From the IMG/VR virus record IMGVR_UViG_3300027623_000001, positions 1-56,713 of that record: a DNA stretch of 56,713 nt; one strand, written 5' to 3'. Positions within the stretch are counted from its first letter, which is position 1. Each line of letters opens with the position of its first letter. The translations under genes were made by a program, and so were the position numbers. Positions 32,809 to 40,432 of this stretch are shown piece after piece. The stretch is from a virus. The notes beneath the pieces were generated by a model that was not told where the DNA came from, did not search any database, and worked only from the letters and a program-made list of their open reading frames with translations.

Positions 32809-34016
32809 GCTGCTATCTCCTGTACTCGTGTAATGACAGTTTGTGCCATGCCGTTGAACTCATCATGCTTTTTAACAGTTGCCTTTACATTGTAAGTATT
32901 GCCCTTTTCCATTTCAAAAGCTAGATCAGAAGTTCCGAACCAAGTGTACTGGCGTCCGTCGTTATCAACCAGGCCCATAATAACCGTTTCACCGTATGTA
33001 CCCATTCGAGAAGTCTTACGCTTAACAGTTAGCGCCAGCTCGTAACGTGTCTTTACGTCGCCATAGTGCTCGTTTAACATGCTTTCCTGTTCTTTCTGTG
33101 CTTTGACCAGCTTATCCATATCGCGCTGGTAAGCGGCTACTAAGCTAATCCACATTCCAAGGGTCTTGTGGCTAACTCCGCCAGCTTTGTTTAATAGGCG
33201 CAGATTGTGGATGTAATCGTTGTTGCCTGTATGCGCTGCAATCCATTCGCGGGCAAGTGATGCTTCTTTTATATCAGCATCTGTTGGCTTTACTTTCTTT
33301 TTATACTCAATCCAAGTTGCGATATCTCTATCCGTGAATGGCTTGTTTAGCACGTAAGTCACGCGATGCTTAGTTGGGTATACGTCGTTATCCATGTTAT
33401 CAGGATCGAATGCTGACATAGGTACCCATCCGTGTATTCTAACAATCGCAGCAGCTTGGGCAAGTATAGTAGACGAATCATAAGCTAAATCGTCCATACG
33501 CATATCGCACATCTTTTCACCAAAGCACTCATATGCAAACACCTCGAAAATCTTAGACATGTAATCACATAGCGCTTCCACATCGTAGCCAATGTAATCA
33601 CGTACACATGAACGACCGATTGCAACGTGCTCGCCGGTCTCGTTGTTGCGCAGCACTGCTACCAGCTTCCGTATGCGCTTAGTATTGCAATGGTCACAGT
33701 TGCCGTCATGCTGCTGGTAATGCTCGGGACAAGTCTCTCCAGGCACTGTACGGACAATGTTCTCACCCTCGACCACAGTTCGATCTAAGCTAGCTACCAG
33801 GCTGTATCCAGACACAACTAAGTCTCCGCTTTCTACAGTGTATTCCCGGCACTCAACTTTTCGGCTTTTATGATCAGGATGGTCAACGAAAGAAGTTTGA
33901 TCAGCAGCAGTTACGCTGAAAGGGACATTAATTTTCTTTGCACGTTTTTTCAGGAACGTAATCTTGCGGTTAAATTCCGACTCAACTGCGATTGCGATGT
34001 TTATTGTCTTTTTCAT
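32805..34016 (-). CDS. Large early protein with zinc knuckle and OB-like C-terminus
   Basis: A 403-aa protein, far larger than its neighbours. Residues about 95-140 hold a zinc-knuckle motif (ETCPEHYQQHDGNCDHCNTKRIRK) then VAIGRSCVRDYIG. The pattern C-x2-C, basic stretch, V-G-x-x-C-x-x-D-F/Y is common in phage and plasmid proteins of unknown role. The last 60 residues (WFGTSDLA, then YNVKATVKKHDEFNGMAQT) look like an OB-type nucleic-acid-binding domain. An AAAGGG site precedes the ATG. Probably binds nucleic acid; exact job unknown. Confidence 0.62.
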   Translation of the reverse strand: MKKTINIAIAVESEFNRKITFLKKRAKKINVPFSVTAADQTSFVDHPDHKSRKVECREYTVESGDLVVSGYSLVASLDRTVVEGENIVRTVPGETCPEHYQQHDGNCDHCNTKRIRKLVAVLRNNETGEHVAIGRSCVRDYIGYDVEALCDYMSKIFEVFAYECFGEKMCDMRMDDLAYDSSTILAQAAAIVRIHGWVPMSAFDPDNMDNDVYPTKHRVTYVLNKPFTDRDIATWIEYKKKVKPTDADIKEASLAREWIAAHTGNNDYIHNLRLLNKAGGVSHKTLGMWISLVAAYQRDMDKLVKAQKEQESMLNEHYGDVKTRYELALTVKRKTSRMGTYGETVIMGLVDNDGRQYTWFGTSDLAFEMEKGNTYNVKATVKKHDEFNGMAQTVITRVQEIAA

Positions 34017-34041
34017 GATTAAGCCCTTTAAGTCTTTTAAT

Positions 34042-34326
34042 TTATTTAAGCACTACACGAATAACTAACCCAGTAGGAGTTTCGTCGATGTTAATCATAT
34101 CATCATCAAGCTCCTCTGTACAGTCAATGCGTACGCCCTGCATGTTAAACAAAGCATCACCAACAAACTCTAAAAAACCAAGCTCATCAAGATCAGTTTC
34201 AACGTAAGCAATAATGCCTTTCACTCTATTGCCCTCAAGCACTACATTTAACGTTAAGTCAGCAACTGCCTGCGCGGCAGCATATGTAAGTAACTCTTGC
34301 ATATTTTGGTAAGTAAATGTAGACAT
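34042..34326 (-). CDS. Hypothetical acidic protein, first gene of the leftward arm
   Basis: A 94-aa very acidic protein starting MSTFTYQNMQ. The ATG at 34326 has an AAGGA site and is downstream of the promoter at 34360-34387, so the longer reading from 34371, which would cover the -10, is rejected. Beta-alpha alternation with ETDLDELGFLEF and an acidic ELDDDMINIDE. Being the first gene transcribed leftward, it could be a DNA-mimic or early host-takeover protein, but that is a guess from charge and place. Confidence 0.62.
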   Translation of the reverse strand: MSTFTYQNMQELLTYAAAQAVADLTLNVVLEGNRVKGIIAYVETDLDELGFLEFVGDALFNMQGVRIDCTEELDDDMINIDETPTGLVIRVVLK

Positions 34327-34359
34327 GACGTTTTCCTTATTAGTTAGTTGATGTCTTGC

Positions 34360-34387
34360 AGTATACATCAATAGCGGACTTGATCAA
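34360..34387 (-). promoter_or_regulatory. Promoter at the head of the leftward arm, 16-bp spacer type
   Basis: On the coding strand: TTGATC (34382-34387), 16 bp ending in TG, TATACT (34360-34365), then GCAA. It starts the leftward early transcript next to the divergent region. Confidence 0.72.
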
Positions 34388-34936
34388 CAGAAATTTAATT
34401 CAATCATGATTTCTGTGACACCAGGCGCATTAAGCTAATAACCACAATTAAAATAATGGTAGGAATCGCAGAAATTCCTTGTTATTCCTAAATATTTATG
34501 GATGGCAGGGGGAGCTCAATAATTCAGCGTTTCCGTATAATAAACATAATACAGTATAAAAAAATTTCATTATGCCACAAGAGCCGCATTCCTGCTTACT
34601 ATTAGTACACTATATATACACATATATTACTATAATACTTTTTTCTATATATTTTAATTAACCCTCCCTACCCTCTATAGTAATTTTTATATATACATAT
34701 TAGCGACGTACCCTACCCTGCTAATAATATATTGTTTTTATTAAGCGGTAACATTATTTTGCTATTTCGCAGTCCTACAAGCTATGAGCCTTATTTCCAA
34801 GTAATTTGCTCAAATATTATACATTATGTTCATTATTTTAAGCGTATACTTGCGCACTGCCAGTACCCTGCCAAATATTTATTCTTTAAGTTTAAACATG
34901 GGGTACATTAATAATTCAACTATAAAAGAGACAATT
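34388..34936. other. AT-rich divergent region, candidate origin and control region
   Basis: About 550 bp without a convincing gene separate the two arms. The centre (about 34600-34750) is very AT-rich with alternating TA tracts. The 6-mer TACCCT occurs at 34669, 34709, 34714 and 34864 on the plus strand, twice in direct succession. A TATACT at 34844 may be the -10 of the first rightward gene. These features fit a replication origin or main control region. No DnaA box was recognised. A Met codon at 34826 opens a longer reading of the next gene but has no ribosome site. Confidence 0.45.
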
Positions 34937-35869
34937 ATGTTAGTAATTTTAGATGAAGACATAGATAGATTGCGCAAAGAGCACAATTTAATCAGCGAGG
35001 GTTTCATCCTTGCACAGTTCGGACAGCAGGCATTTTGGCCTGCGAAAATATTTCCATACGCTACAGATTTCGCTCATATTGTTATTAGGGATATTCTCAC
35101 TTTTAAGGATGACGCCCAAACTATAAGGCTTGCACAAGCCTTGGATGATAAATTAGTCATTCAGCGCGTTGCGCCTTTATTGGAGCTTAACCAGCCCAAC
35201 TCAGGCATACCTGATTCCAAACTCGTAGACATAAGCCATAAAGATTTTGAGTATGATATTGCTTGTCCGTATGATGAAGTTGATTTAAGCCTTTCGGAGT
35301 ATTACGGCTTCTGTTACGAATACAAATATCATATGGCGATGCAAATAGCGTTTCCGGAGTTAATGACGGAACATTGTGGTTATCTAATGACTCACCCAAG
35401 GGAATGGCCTAAGTACCGCGAGCTATTATATGAAGCTGTAAATAAGTTCGCAAATCCACAGCAATACGAAGAACCTAAGCGTCCAGGTAGGCCTGCTGCA
35501 CCAATAGATGAGAAAGCTGTTAAAGAGAAAGAGCTGAAAACGAACAGCTACAATCTTTGGATAGCACAGTGCCAAGCTCGTAAGTCTGCTATCAGCCAAG
35601 CATGGGAAGCATTTGAAACTAGACAATTAAAAGTTCGTGAAGAGCGAACACAAGCCACTTCTTATATCGCAACTCTTAAGGCGGAGATTAATAAGTTAAA
35701 AGCAGAAAATGCCAGTGCTGTTGATATTGAGAAAGCTAACATCGCTTGGCGTTCTACTCGGCTTACATTGGAGGAGCATAAAGTACAATGGGCCAAAGAG
35801 CTTCACGAATTAAAAGCAACATACAAGAAGCTTAAAAACACACCCGCACCGCAGAGAATAGTAGAGTGA
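34937..35869 (+). CDS. First rightward early protein, AT-hook-like and coiled coil
   Basis: A 310-aa protein starting MLVILDEDID, with an AAGAGA site seven bases upstream. A globular first half is rich in aromatics and acids. The linker near residues 179-187 reads KRPGRPAAP, close to an AT-hook core (R-G-R-P). The last 100 residues are a likely coiled coil (YIATLKAEINKLKAEN). It sits first beyond the AT-rich divergent region, so binding to that region is an attractive idea. No family recognised. Confidence 0.6.
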   Translation: MLVILDEDIDRLRKEHNLISEGFILAQFGQQAFWPAKIFPYATDFAHIVIRDILTFKDDAQTIRLAQALDDKLVIQRVAPLLELNQPNSGIPDSKLVDISHKDFEYDIACPYDEVDLSLSEYYGFCYEYKYHMAMQIAFPELMTEHCGYLMTHPREWPKYRELLYEAVNKFANPQQYEEPKRPGRPAAPIDEKAVKEKELKTNSYNLWIAQCQARKSAISQAWEAFETRQLKVREERTQATSYIATLKAEINKLKAENASAVDIEKANIAWRSTRLTLEEHKVQWAKELHELKATYKKLKNTPAPQRIVE

Positions 35870-36051
35870 AGATCCATGCAGTAGTTTTTGACCACAATGA
35901 AAAGATATATTTGTTTCGCGCAGTCAAAGGAAATCAATTTGAAGTATTATTACAAAGCACGATGAAAGTGTTATGTTCGTGTGGATGCGCGGACGTAACT
36001 GAAGACAATATAGACATGATACTTAAACAAGTAATGAGGATGATAGAATGA
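35866..36051 (+). CDS. Hypothetical small protein
   Basis: A 61-aa protein from a GTG that overlaps the upstream stop (GTGA). It has a strand-rich first half (HAVVFDHNEKIYLFRAV) and a Cys cluster LCSCGCADV at about residues 36-44. Its 3' end and the next ribosome site are part of a sequence that is duplicated at 36240-36277. Function unknown. Confidence 0.55.
   Translation: MKIHAVVFDHNEKIYLFRAVKGNQFEVLLQSTMKVLCSCGCADVTEDNIDMILKQVMRMIE
36014..36051 (+). repeat. 38-bp imperfect direct repeat, first copy
   Basis: This stretch recurs at 36240-36277 with about four mismatches (shared cores acttaaacaagt and aggatgatagaatga). The first copy encodes the end of one gene and the start site of the next; the second lies between genes and supplies the ribosome site of the Tat-signal gene. 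It suggests that a gene cassette was inserted or duplicated between the copies. Confidence 0.8.
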
Positions 36052-36239
36052 ATTACAGTATTGACGGTAATCAAGTTATGTGTGTTGGGCGACATTTCGT
36101 AAACATACAAGAGTCACATGCGGGTTTCGGCGATTCGTTGCGTGAAGCGTTTATTAACTACTGGGATACTAAGAAAGAAGTTCCGTTAAGGTCAAGTCTG
36201 GAAGTGTGGGAGCTTCCTTGGTGTGATGAACTTAAATAA
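36048..36239 (+). CDS. Hypothetical small protein in a repeat-flanked cassette
   Basis: A 63-aa protein starting MNYSIDGNQVMCVG, overlapping the upstream stop by four bases (ATGA) and served by the AGGA site in the first 38-bp repeat. It has a Trp-rich C-terminus (LEVWELPWCDELK). It is flanked by the direct repeats, so may be a movable single-gene insert. Function unknown. Confidence 0.55.
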   Translation: MNYSIDGNQVMCVGRHFVNIQESHAGFGDSLREAFINYWDTKKEVPLRSSLEVWELPWCDELK

Positions 36240-36277
36240 ACATGCTACTTAAACAAGTGATAAGGATGATAGAATGA
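36240..36277 (+). repeat. 38-bp imperfect direct repeat, second copy
   Basis: Second copy of the element at 36014-36051. Here it is non-coding up to the ATG at 36274 and supplies an AAGGA-type ribosome site at the same distance from the start as in the first copy. Confidence 0.8.
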
Positions 36278-36810
36278 GTATAACAAGACGTGGCTTCTTG
36301 CAAGCCTTAACCGCAATACCTGCCGCAGGTGTTTTATTAAAAACTGCCCCTATAATGGCAGCGCCTGATCCTATAAAAGAGATCCGGAGAATAGCGCATG
36401 AGATAGCAGCACCTAAGAAGATAATAACAGACTCGTATTACTTGCAAGGTGTTACTAGCGCACATTTGAATAACGAGGACGAGTATGTAGAAATGCACGT
36501 TGTTAATCCTAAAAAGCGGCGACACGTTATTCAAACATTAACTATAAAAACGTTAGTAGCTATACCTGATGAATTAGGTATAGCTACTCGTGAAGAAGTC
36601 GCTTGGCGTTTTAGAGTAGGTGGTTGGGAGAACATTCTTGCTGTCGGGCATGTAACTAGAGCTATGTCTATGGTTAGTCACAGTGAAATGGTACCTGCTA
36701 CGAATCCGGATGGCTCTATAAATTACCTTGCACCTGAGGTTCGCATACCTGTTATTCATTATGAATATGAAATGATTTGCAGCCATATTTCAAGCGGTGC
36801 AATAACATGA
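36274..36810 (+). CDS. Protein with twin-arginine (Tat) signal
   Basis: A 178-aa protein. Residues 4-11 read TRRGFLQA, matching the Tat motif S/T-R-R-x-F-L-K, followed by a hydrophobic stretch and a likely cleavage after APIMAA (about residue 30). The mature part is beta-rich (YLQGVTSAHLNNEDEYVEM; VIHYEYEMICSHISSG) with no enzyme motif recognised. A Tat signal means export of a folded protein, very unusual for a phage early gene. The ATG is preceded by AAGGA. Confidence 0.65.
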   Translation: MSITRRGFLQALTAIPAAGVLLKTAPIMAAPDPIKEIRRIAHEIAAPKKIITDSYYLQGVTSAHLNNEDEYVEMHVVNPKKRRHVIQTLTIKTLVAIPDELGIATREEVAWRFRVGGWENILAVGHVTRAMSMVSHSEMVPATNPDGSINYLAPEVRIPVIHYEYEMICSHISSGAIT

Positions 36811-37157
36811 TGACATTCGAACAGTTCTTATACATGAAGCTTGCTGAAGAGGCTTCAGAGGTTTCTCAAGACGCAATTAAAACAATGCAATTCGGGCCTG
36901 AGGAAAGATGTGTGGACCTTGTTGATAACAATAAAGAACGTGTCAACAAAGAAGTCAAAGATATGTTAGTTATATTGAGTTGGATTAACCCTAATACGGA
37001 CTATACTCATTTAATAGACAAAGCCCATTATGACGCCAAAATGATAAAACTCAGGCACTATTATTTATATTCTGTTTCATTAGGTTTAGTAGAAGTTCTG
37101 CCTGACGGACATAATTTTCTTTTCTATGGCTTATTAAGCGATCCTACTAAACCATAA
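36807..37157 (+). CDS. MazG-like nucleotide pyrophosphohydrolase
   Basis: A 116-aa protein starting MMTFEQFL; the ATG overlaps the upstream stop (ATGA), so a reading from 36777 is rejected. The helical motif KLAEEASEVSQ (residues about 11-21, E-E-x-x-E) and the later NKEVKDMLVIL (E-x-x-D) are the metal-binding pattern of the MazG/all-alpha NTP pyrophosphatase fold. It may hydrolyse non-canonical or host nucleotides. Phage MazG-like enzymes have also been linked to starvation signalling; which applies here is unknown. Confidence 0.72.
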   Translation: MMTFEQFLYMKLAEEASEVSQDAIKTMQFGPEERCVDLVDNNKERVNKEVKDMLVILSWINPNTDYTHLIDKAHYDAKMIKLRHYYLYSVSLGLVEVLPDGHNFLFYGLLSDPTKP

Positions 37158-37211
37158 GTCTCGTTCATTATTTGTACAGTCAGCATGTAGGATAGTGCAT
37201 TGGTTTAAAAA

Positions 37212-37275
37212 TAGTTTGGTGCAACAGTTGCATTATGTTAATAAATGCGTACACTGTGCAGCTCGCACCAAACTA
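37212..37275. promoter_or_regulatory. Operator-like inverted repeats around the replication promoter
   Basis: A perfect 11-bp inverted repeat (tagtttggtgc at 37212-37222, gcaccaaacta at 37265-37275) flanks the promoter at 37228-37255. Inside it, gcaacagttgc (37221-37231) is a smaller palindrome touching the -35, and gtgc/gcac arms (37256-37268) follow the -10. The layout suits a repressor or autoregulator, possibly the HTH protein encoded next. Confidence 0.6.
37228..37255 (+). promoter_or_regulatory. Promoter of the replication operon, 16-bp spacer type
   Basis: TTGCAT (37228-37233), 16 bp, TACACT (37250-37255), then GTGC. It is 40 bp before the ATG of the HTH gene and shares the 16-bp spacing of the leftward promoters. 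Confidence 0.62.
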
Positions 37276-37295
37276 GCTAATTAGAATCTAAAATA

Positions 37296-37547
37296 ATGGC
37301 ATCTACAATTACTCAAGAAGCGTTCGACAAGAAATATATAACGCCAAACGAAATTGAGCAAAGGCTTAGCGTTGCACGTTCAACTATTTTATACGCAAGA
37401 AAAAAAGGTACGTTACCTAACGCCATCTATATAACAGGCGCCAATATATACATTTGGGAGCGCGAGCTACTTGAGCCGCACTTAGTAAAATGGGCCGAGC
37501 AATTAACAGAACGCAGGCGCAAATCTGCGGAGCTTTTAAATGGTTGA
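37296..37547 (+). CDS. Small HTH DNA-binding protein
   Basis: An 83-aa protein. The segment ITPNEIEQRLSVARSTILYA (residues about 15-34) followed by RKKGTLPNAIYI is a winged-helix or excisionase/MerR-like reading head. A basic C-terminal helix (LTERRRKSAELL) follows. It overlaps the primase gene by eight bases and lies right behind an operator-like promoter, so it may control the replication operon or assist initiation. Not an integrase partner, as no integrase is present. Confidence 0.68.
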   Translation: MASTITQEAFDKKYITPNEIEQRLSVARSTILYARKKGTLPNAIYITGANIYIWERELLEPHLVKWAEQLTERRRKSAELLNG

Positions 37548-39933
37548 TAGTTCTCGCTGGGGCAACATACCCGCAGAACTTCAAGCTTTACCTATTTGGT
37601 GCATTGCAAACGAAAACAAAGCACCTTGTCTCATAGGACAAAACGGACTGTACAACGCCAGTCCCGTTACAGGTCCATGGCACACCTTTGAAGATGCGTG
37701 TATTTATGCTGCACAACTAAACAAGGACATCGGCTTTATAGTTCCTGTAGGCTATACGGTTATAGATCTCGATGTAAAAGACTTCGACAGTCGCGACAAA
37801 TTTGGACAGGAGCTACCACTTGAACAACTAACACCTAATAATACGCTGGATGAGTTTGCCAGCATGGTTACTATCGCCAACTCTTACGCTGAGCTATCGC
37901 AAAGCGGCAAAGGTATCCACATTATTGTCAAAGCGGATATTGGTGCAGGTAAGAAATCACAATTTTTAGAAATCTATTCGCGAGATAGGTTTATGATCTC
38001 CACGGGCAACACTGTTGCCAAACTGGTCTACGTTAACGCGCTCGGCGTAGTTGTCCCATTAGTAAAGGACAGTACAGCGTTACCTATAGAGGAGCGCCAA
38101 GCGTTCGCTAGCAACATAGCGGATAACATGACCACAACTCAAGCGAAAACAATTGAGCTTGAAGAAGTGGAGCAGGTACACACAGATGAAGAAATCTGGC
38201 GCATGGGTGTCCATGCAGAGAACGCTTCTAAGTTTATAGACTTATGCGCGGGTAACTGGCAGCAACTAGGCTATCCAAGTCAGTCCGAAGCAGACAACGC
38301 GCTGCTGTCCATGTTTACCTTTTACACTAAGTCTAACGAACAAGTACGGCGCCTGTTTAGAGAAACAGAATTAGGGCAACGCGCTAAGGCAGCAGTCAAC
38401 GACGTATACCTTAATCGAACGCTGAGACATATACGTTCTCGTGAAGCGAAAGAAGCTGAAATAGCTGTCGTTATAGACACCCAGTCGTTAATGGAAAACT
38501 CGCGAATCCGTAATGAAGCTAACAAAGCTGAACACAAAGAAACAATAAGCACCCTTCAGCAAGAATACATTCCAACAATTAACGAAGAACATAAGCCTCC
38601 TGATATAGAAGGGTTAGAGTGGCCGCCTGGCTTCACGGGTGTCCTTGCGGGCTACATATACAGTAGCAGTCCTCGTCCTGTTAAGGAGGTAGCTATAACT
38701 GCCGCTCTAGGGCTTATAGCAGGCTTAGCAGGAAAGGGATGGCATACACCTAGCAAGTCCGGTTTAAACTTATATATCATTCTTGTTGCTCGCAGTGCTA
38801 TAGGTAAGGAAAGTATGCACAGCGGTATCAGCTCTCTACAGAAACAAACAGGCACGTCTTTGGACAATTTTATAAACTTTAATGACTTTGTCAGTGGGCC
38901 CGCGCTTGTCAAAGCTTGCGAGAAAACAAAATCGTTTGTTAACATATCCGGTGAGTGGGGTCGTAAACTTAGACGCCTCGCTTATGAAGAAGGACGAGAT
39001 GGCCCTATGCAACAACTTCGCACAGTAATGACTAATCTGTACCAAAAGTCCGGTCCGGATTCTACTGTAGGCGGAGCAACATACTCGGCTAATGAAAAAG
39101 ATATTAACAGTGTTAAAGGCGGTGTCGCGTACAGCATGATTGGCGAAACTACACCAGGCACATTTTACGAGTCGTTAACGCAGAGCATGATGGAGGACGG
39201 GTTTCTTTCTCGCTTTACTGTCATTAAGTACGAAGGGGAGCGGCCTGCTGCTAACCCAAATACAAACTTACAACTAGATAAAACGTTTACAGGCTACCTG
39301 ACAGGTATAAGCATGGCAGCCGCTAGACATGTCTCTCACAACACTTCGCAAATGGTTTCGTTAAGCCCTGAAGCGGTTAAAATATTTAGCGACTTTGATT
39401 TGTATTGCGATAATGAAATCATAGCGTCAGGTATGGAGGAGATGGAGCGACAAATGTGGAATCGTGCGCACCTAAAAGCGTTGCGAGTTGCGTGTCTTTT
39501 AGCTGTAGCGGAGAACCACGGAATCCCTGTGGTTACTAAAGCGGATTCTGATTGGGCTATTTACTTAATAATGAAAGATATCAATATAATGAAAGAGCAT
39601 ATTAAAGACGGGGATATAGGTATTGATGACTCCTCACGTATGCGCAAACTCATTAATCTTTTAAAAGACTATTTAACGAAACCTGTACCTAAGAGTTATA
39701 AGATAGATGAACGTCTAGTAGCTGCTGGTATTATCCCTCGCAAGTATTTACACACTAGAACCTCTTCATTATCATCGTTTAGCAAACATAGATTAGGCGC
39801 AACTATATCGCTAGAGCAAGTAATAAAAGCGGCGGTGGTGAACGGGTATATCGTAGAGGTAGATAAGCATGCGATAATTAAGGACTACGCATTTCACGGG
39901 CAGTGTTTTAAGGCCGTAAATTTGCCCGATTAA
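37540..39933 (+). CDS. Primase-polymerase / DUF3987-type helicase fusion
   Basis: A 797-aa protein. The first ~190 residues look like an NrS-1/PrimPol-type catalytic domain: IDLDVKD at 75-81 supplies the D-x-D metal site, then SGKGIHIIV and EIYSRDRFM. Residues about 360-640 resemble DUF3987, with a Walker A loop ARSAIGKES at 417-425, a likely Walker B/sensor region NISGEWGRKL and DGFLSRF near 555. Such proteins prime and unwind at phage origins. The C-terminal region is helical and may bind DNA. No separate DnaB- or DnaG-like gene was seen, which makes this the likely primase-helicase. Confidence 0.75.
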   Translation: MVDSSRWGNIPAELQALPIWCIANENKAPCLIGQNGLYNASPVTGPWHTFEDACIYAAQLNKDIGFIVPVGYTVIDLDVKDFDSRDKFGQELPLEQLTPNNTLDEFASMVTIANSYAELSQSGKGIHIIVKADIGAGKKSQFLEIYSRDRFMISTGNTVAKLVYVNALGVVVPLVKDSTALPIEERQAFASNIADNMTTTQAKTIELEEVEQVHTDEEIWRMGVHAENASKFIDLCAGNWQQLGYPSQSEADNALLSMFTFYTKSNEQVRRLFRETELGQRAKAAVNDVYLNRTLRHIRSREAKEAEIAVVIDTQSLMENSRIRNEANKAEHKETISTLQQEYIPTINEEHKPPDIEGLEWPPGFTGVLAGYIYSSSPRPVKEVAITAALGLIAGLAGKGWHTPSKSGLNLYIILVARSAIGKESMHSGISSLQKQTGTSLDNFINFNDFVSGPALVKACEKTKSFVNISGEWGRKLRRLAYEEGRDGPMQQLRTVMTNLYQKSGPDSTVGGATYSANEKDINSVKGGVAYSMIGETTPGTFYESLTQSMMEDGFLSRFTVIKYEGERPAANPNTNLQLDKTFTGYLTGISMAAARHVSHNTSQMVSLSPEAVKIFSDFDLYCDNEIIASGMEEMERQMWNRAHLKALRVACLLAVAENHGIPVVTKADSDWAIYLIMKDINIMKEHIKDGDIGIDDSSRMRKLINLLKDYLTKPVPKSYKIDERLVAAGIIPRKYLHTRTSSLSSFSKHRLGATISLEQVIKAAVVNGYIVEVDKHAIIKDYAFHGQCFKAVNLPD

Positions 39934-39937
39934 AGCT

Positions 39938-39965
39938 TTGCTTTCGTGCTAACTGTTGCTATACT
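39938..39965 (+). promoter_or_regulatory. Promoter with flanking direct repeats, 16-bp spacer type
   Basis: TTGCTT (39938-39943), 16 bp, TATACT (39960-39965); both hexamers are identical to those of the leftward promoter at 28934. The octamer taactgtt occurs at 39950-39957 and 39967-39974, on either side of the -10, and gctaac/gttagc arms (39948-39953, 39972-39977) enclose it, so a regulator may bind here. It begins the 40.0 kb operon. Confidence 0.7.
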
Positions 39966-40019
39966 TTAACTGTTAGCAATTTAACTATATCAATGAAAGG
40001 AAATAAACGGAGAATATAA

Positions 40020-40430
40020 ATGACTAAGCTACCTAAAACAATGGATGAAGATTTAGCACTTTGGTTTCAAAAGCAAAGAGAACTCAAAATTCTCAAGTAT
40101 GAAGAGTCCGCTTTACGTAAGCGCCTATTTAGTCACTTCTTTCCTAAAGCAACGGAAGGAACTAACAAGCATGACTTACCTAACGAATACGTTCTTAAAG
40201 GCGTTCACAAAATTAGTCGTACTGTTGATCCAGCATCATTTGACGCTATAAAGACTCAGCTACGCAAAAAGAAGTTAAACCCGGACGAGCTGGTAAAGTA
40301 CAAACCTGAGTTAGTGCTTCGCGAATATCGTAAGTTAACGGACGTACAGCGCGAGCTGTTTGACCAAGCGCTTATTATAAAAGATGGTTCACCTGCGATG
40401 GAAGTTGTTGCGCCAGTTACTGCGGAGTAA
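40020..40430 (+). CDS. Hypothetical basic protein
   Basis: A 136-aa charged protein: a long N-terminal helix (LALWFQKQRELKILKYEES), a beta-like middle and a helical C-terminal half. Similar proteins occur in many lytic phages beside recombination genes, with no known function. It is first behind the promoter at 39938. Confidence 0.6.
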   Translation: MTKLPKTMDEDLALWFQKQRELKILKYEESALRKRLFSHFFPKATEGTNKHDLPNEYVLKGVHKISRTVDPASFDAIKTQLRKKKLNPDELVKYKPELVLREYRKLTDVQRELFDQALIIKDGSPAMEVVAPVTAE

Positions 40431-40432
40431 AT

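Noticed and set aside
34826-34936. Longer N-terminus for the first rightward gene
   Set aside because: No ribosome site at 34826, hydrophobic leader of poor quality, and a good AAGAGA site at the ATG at 34937.
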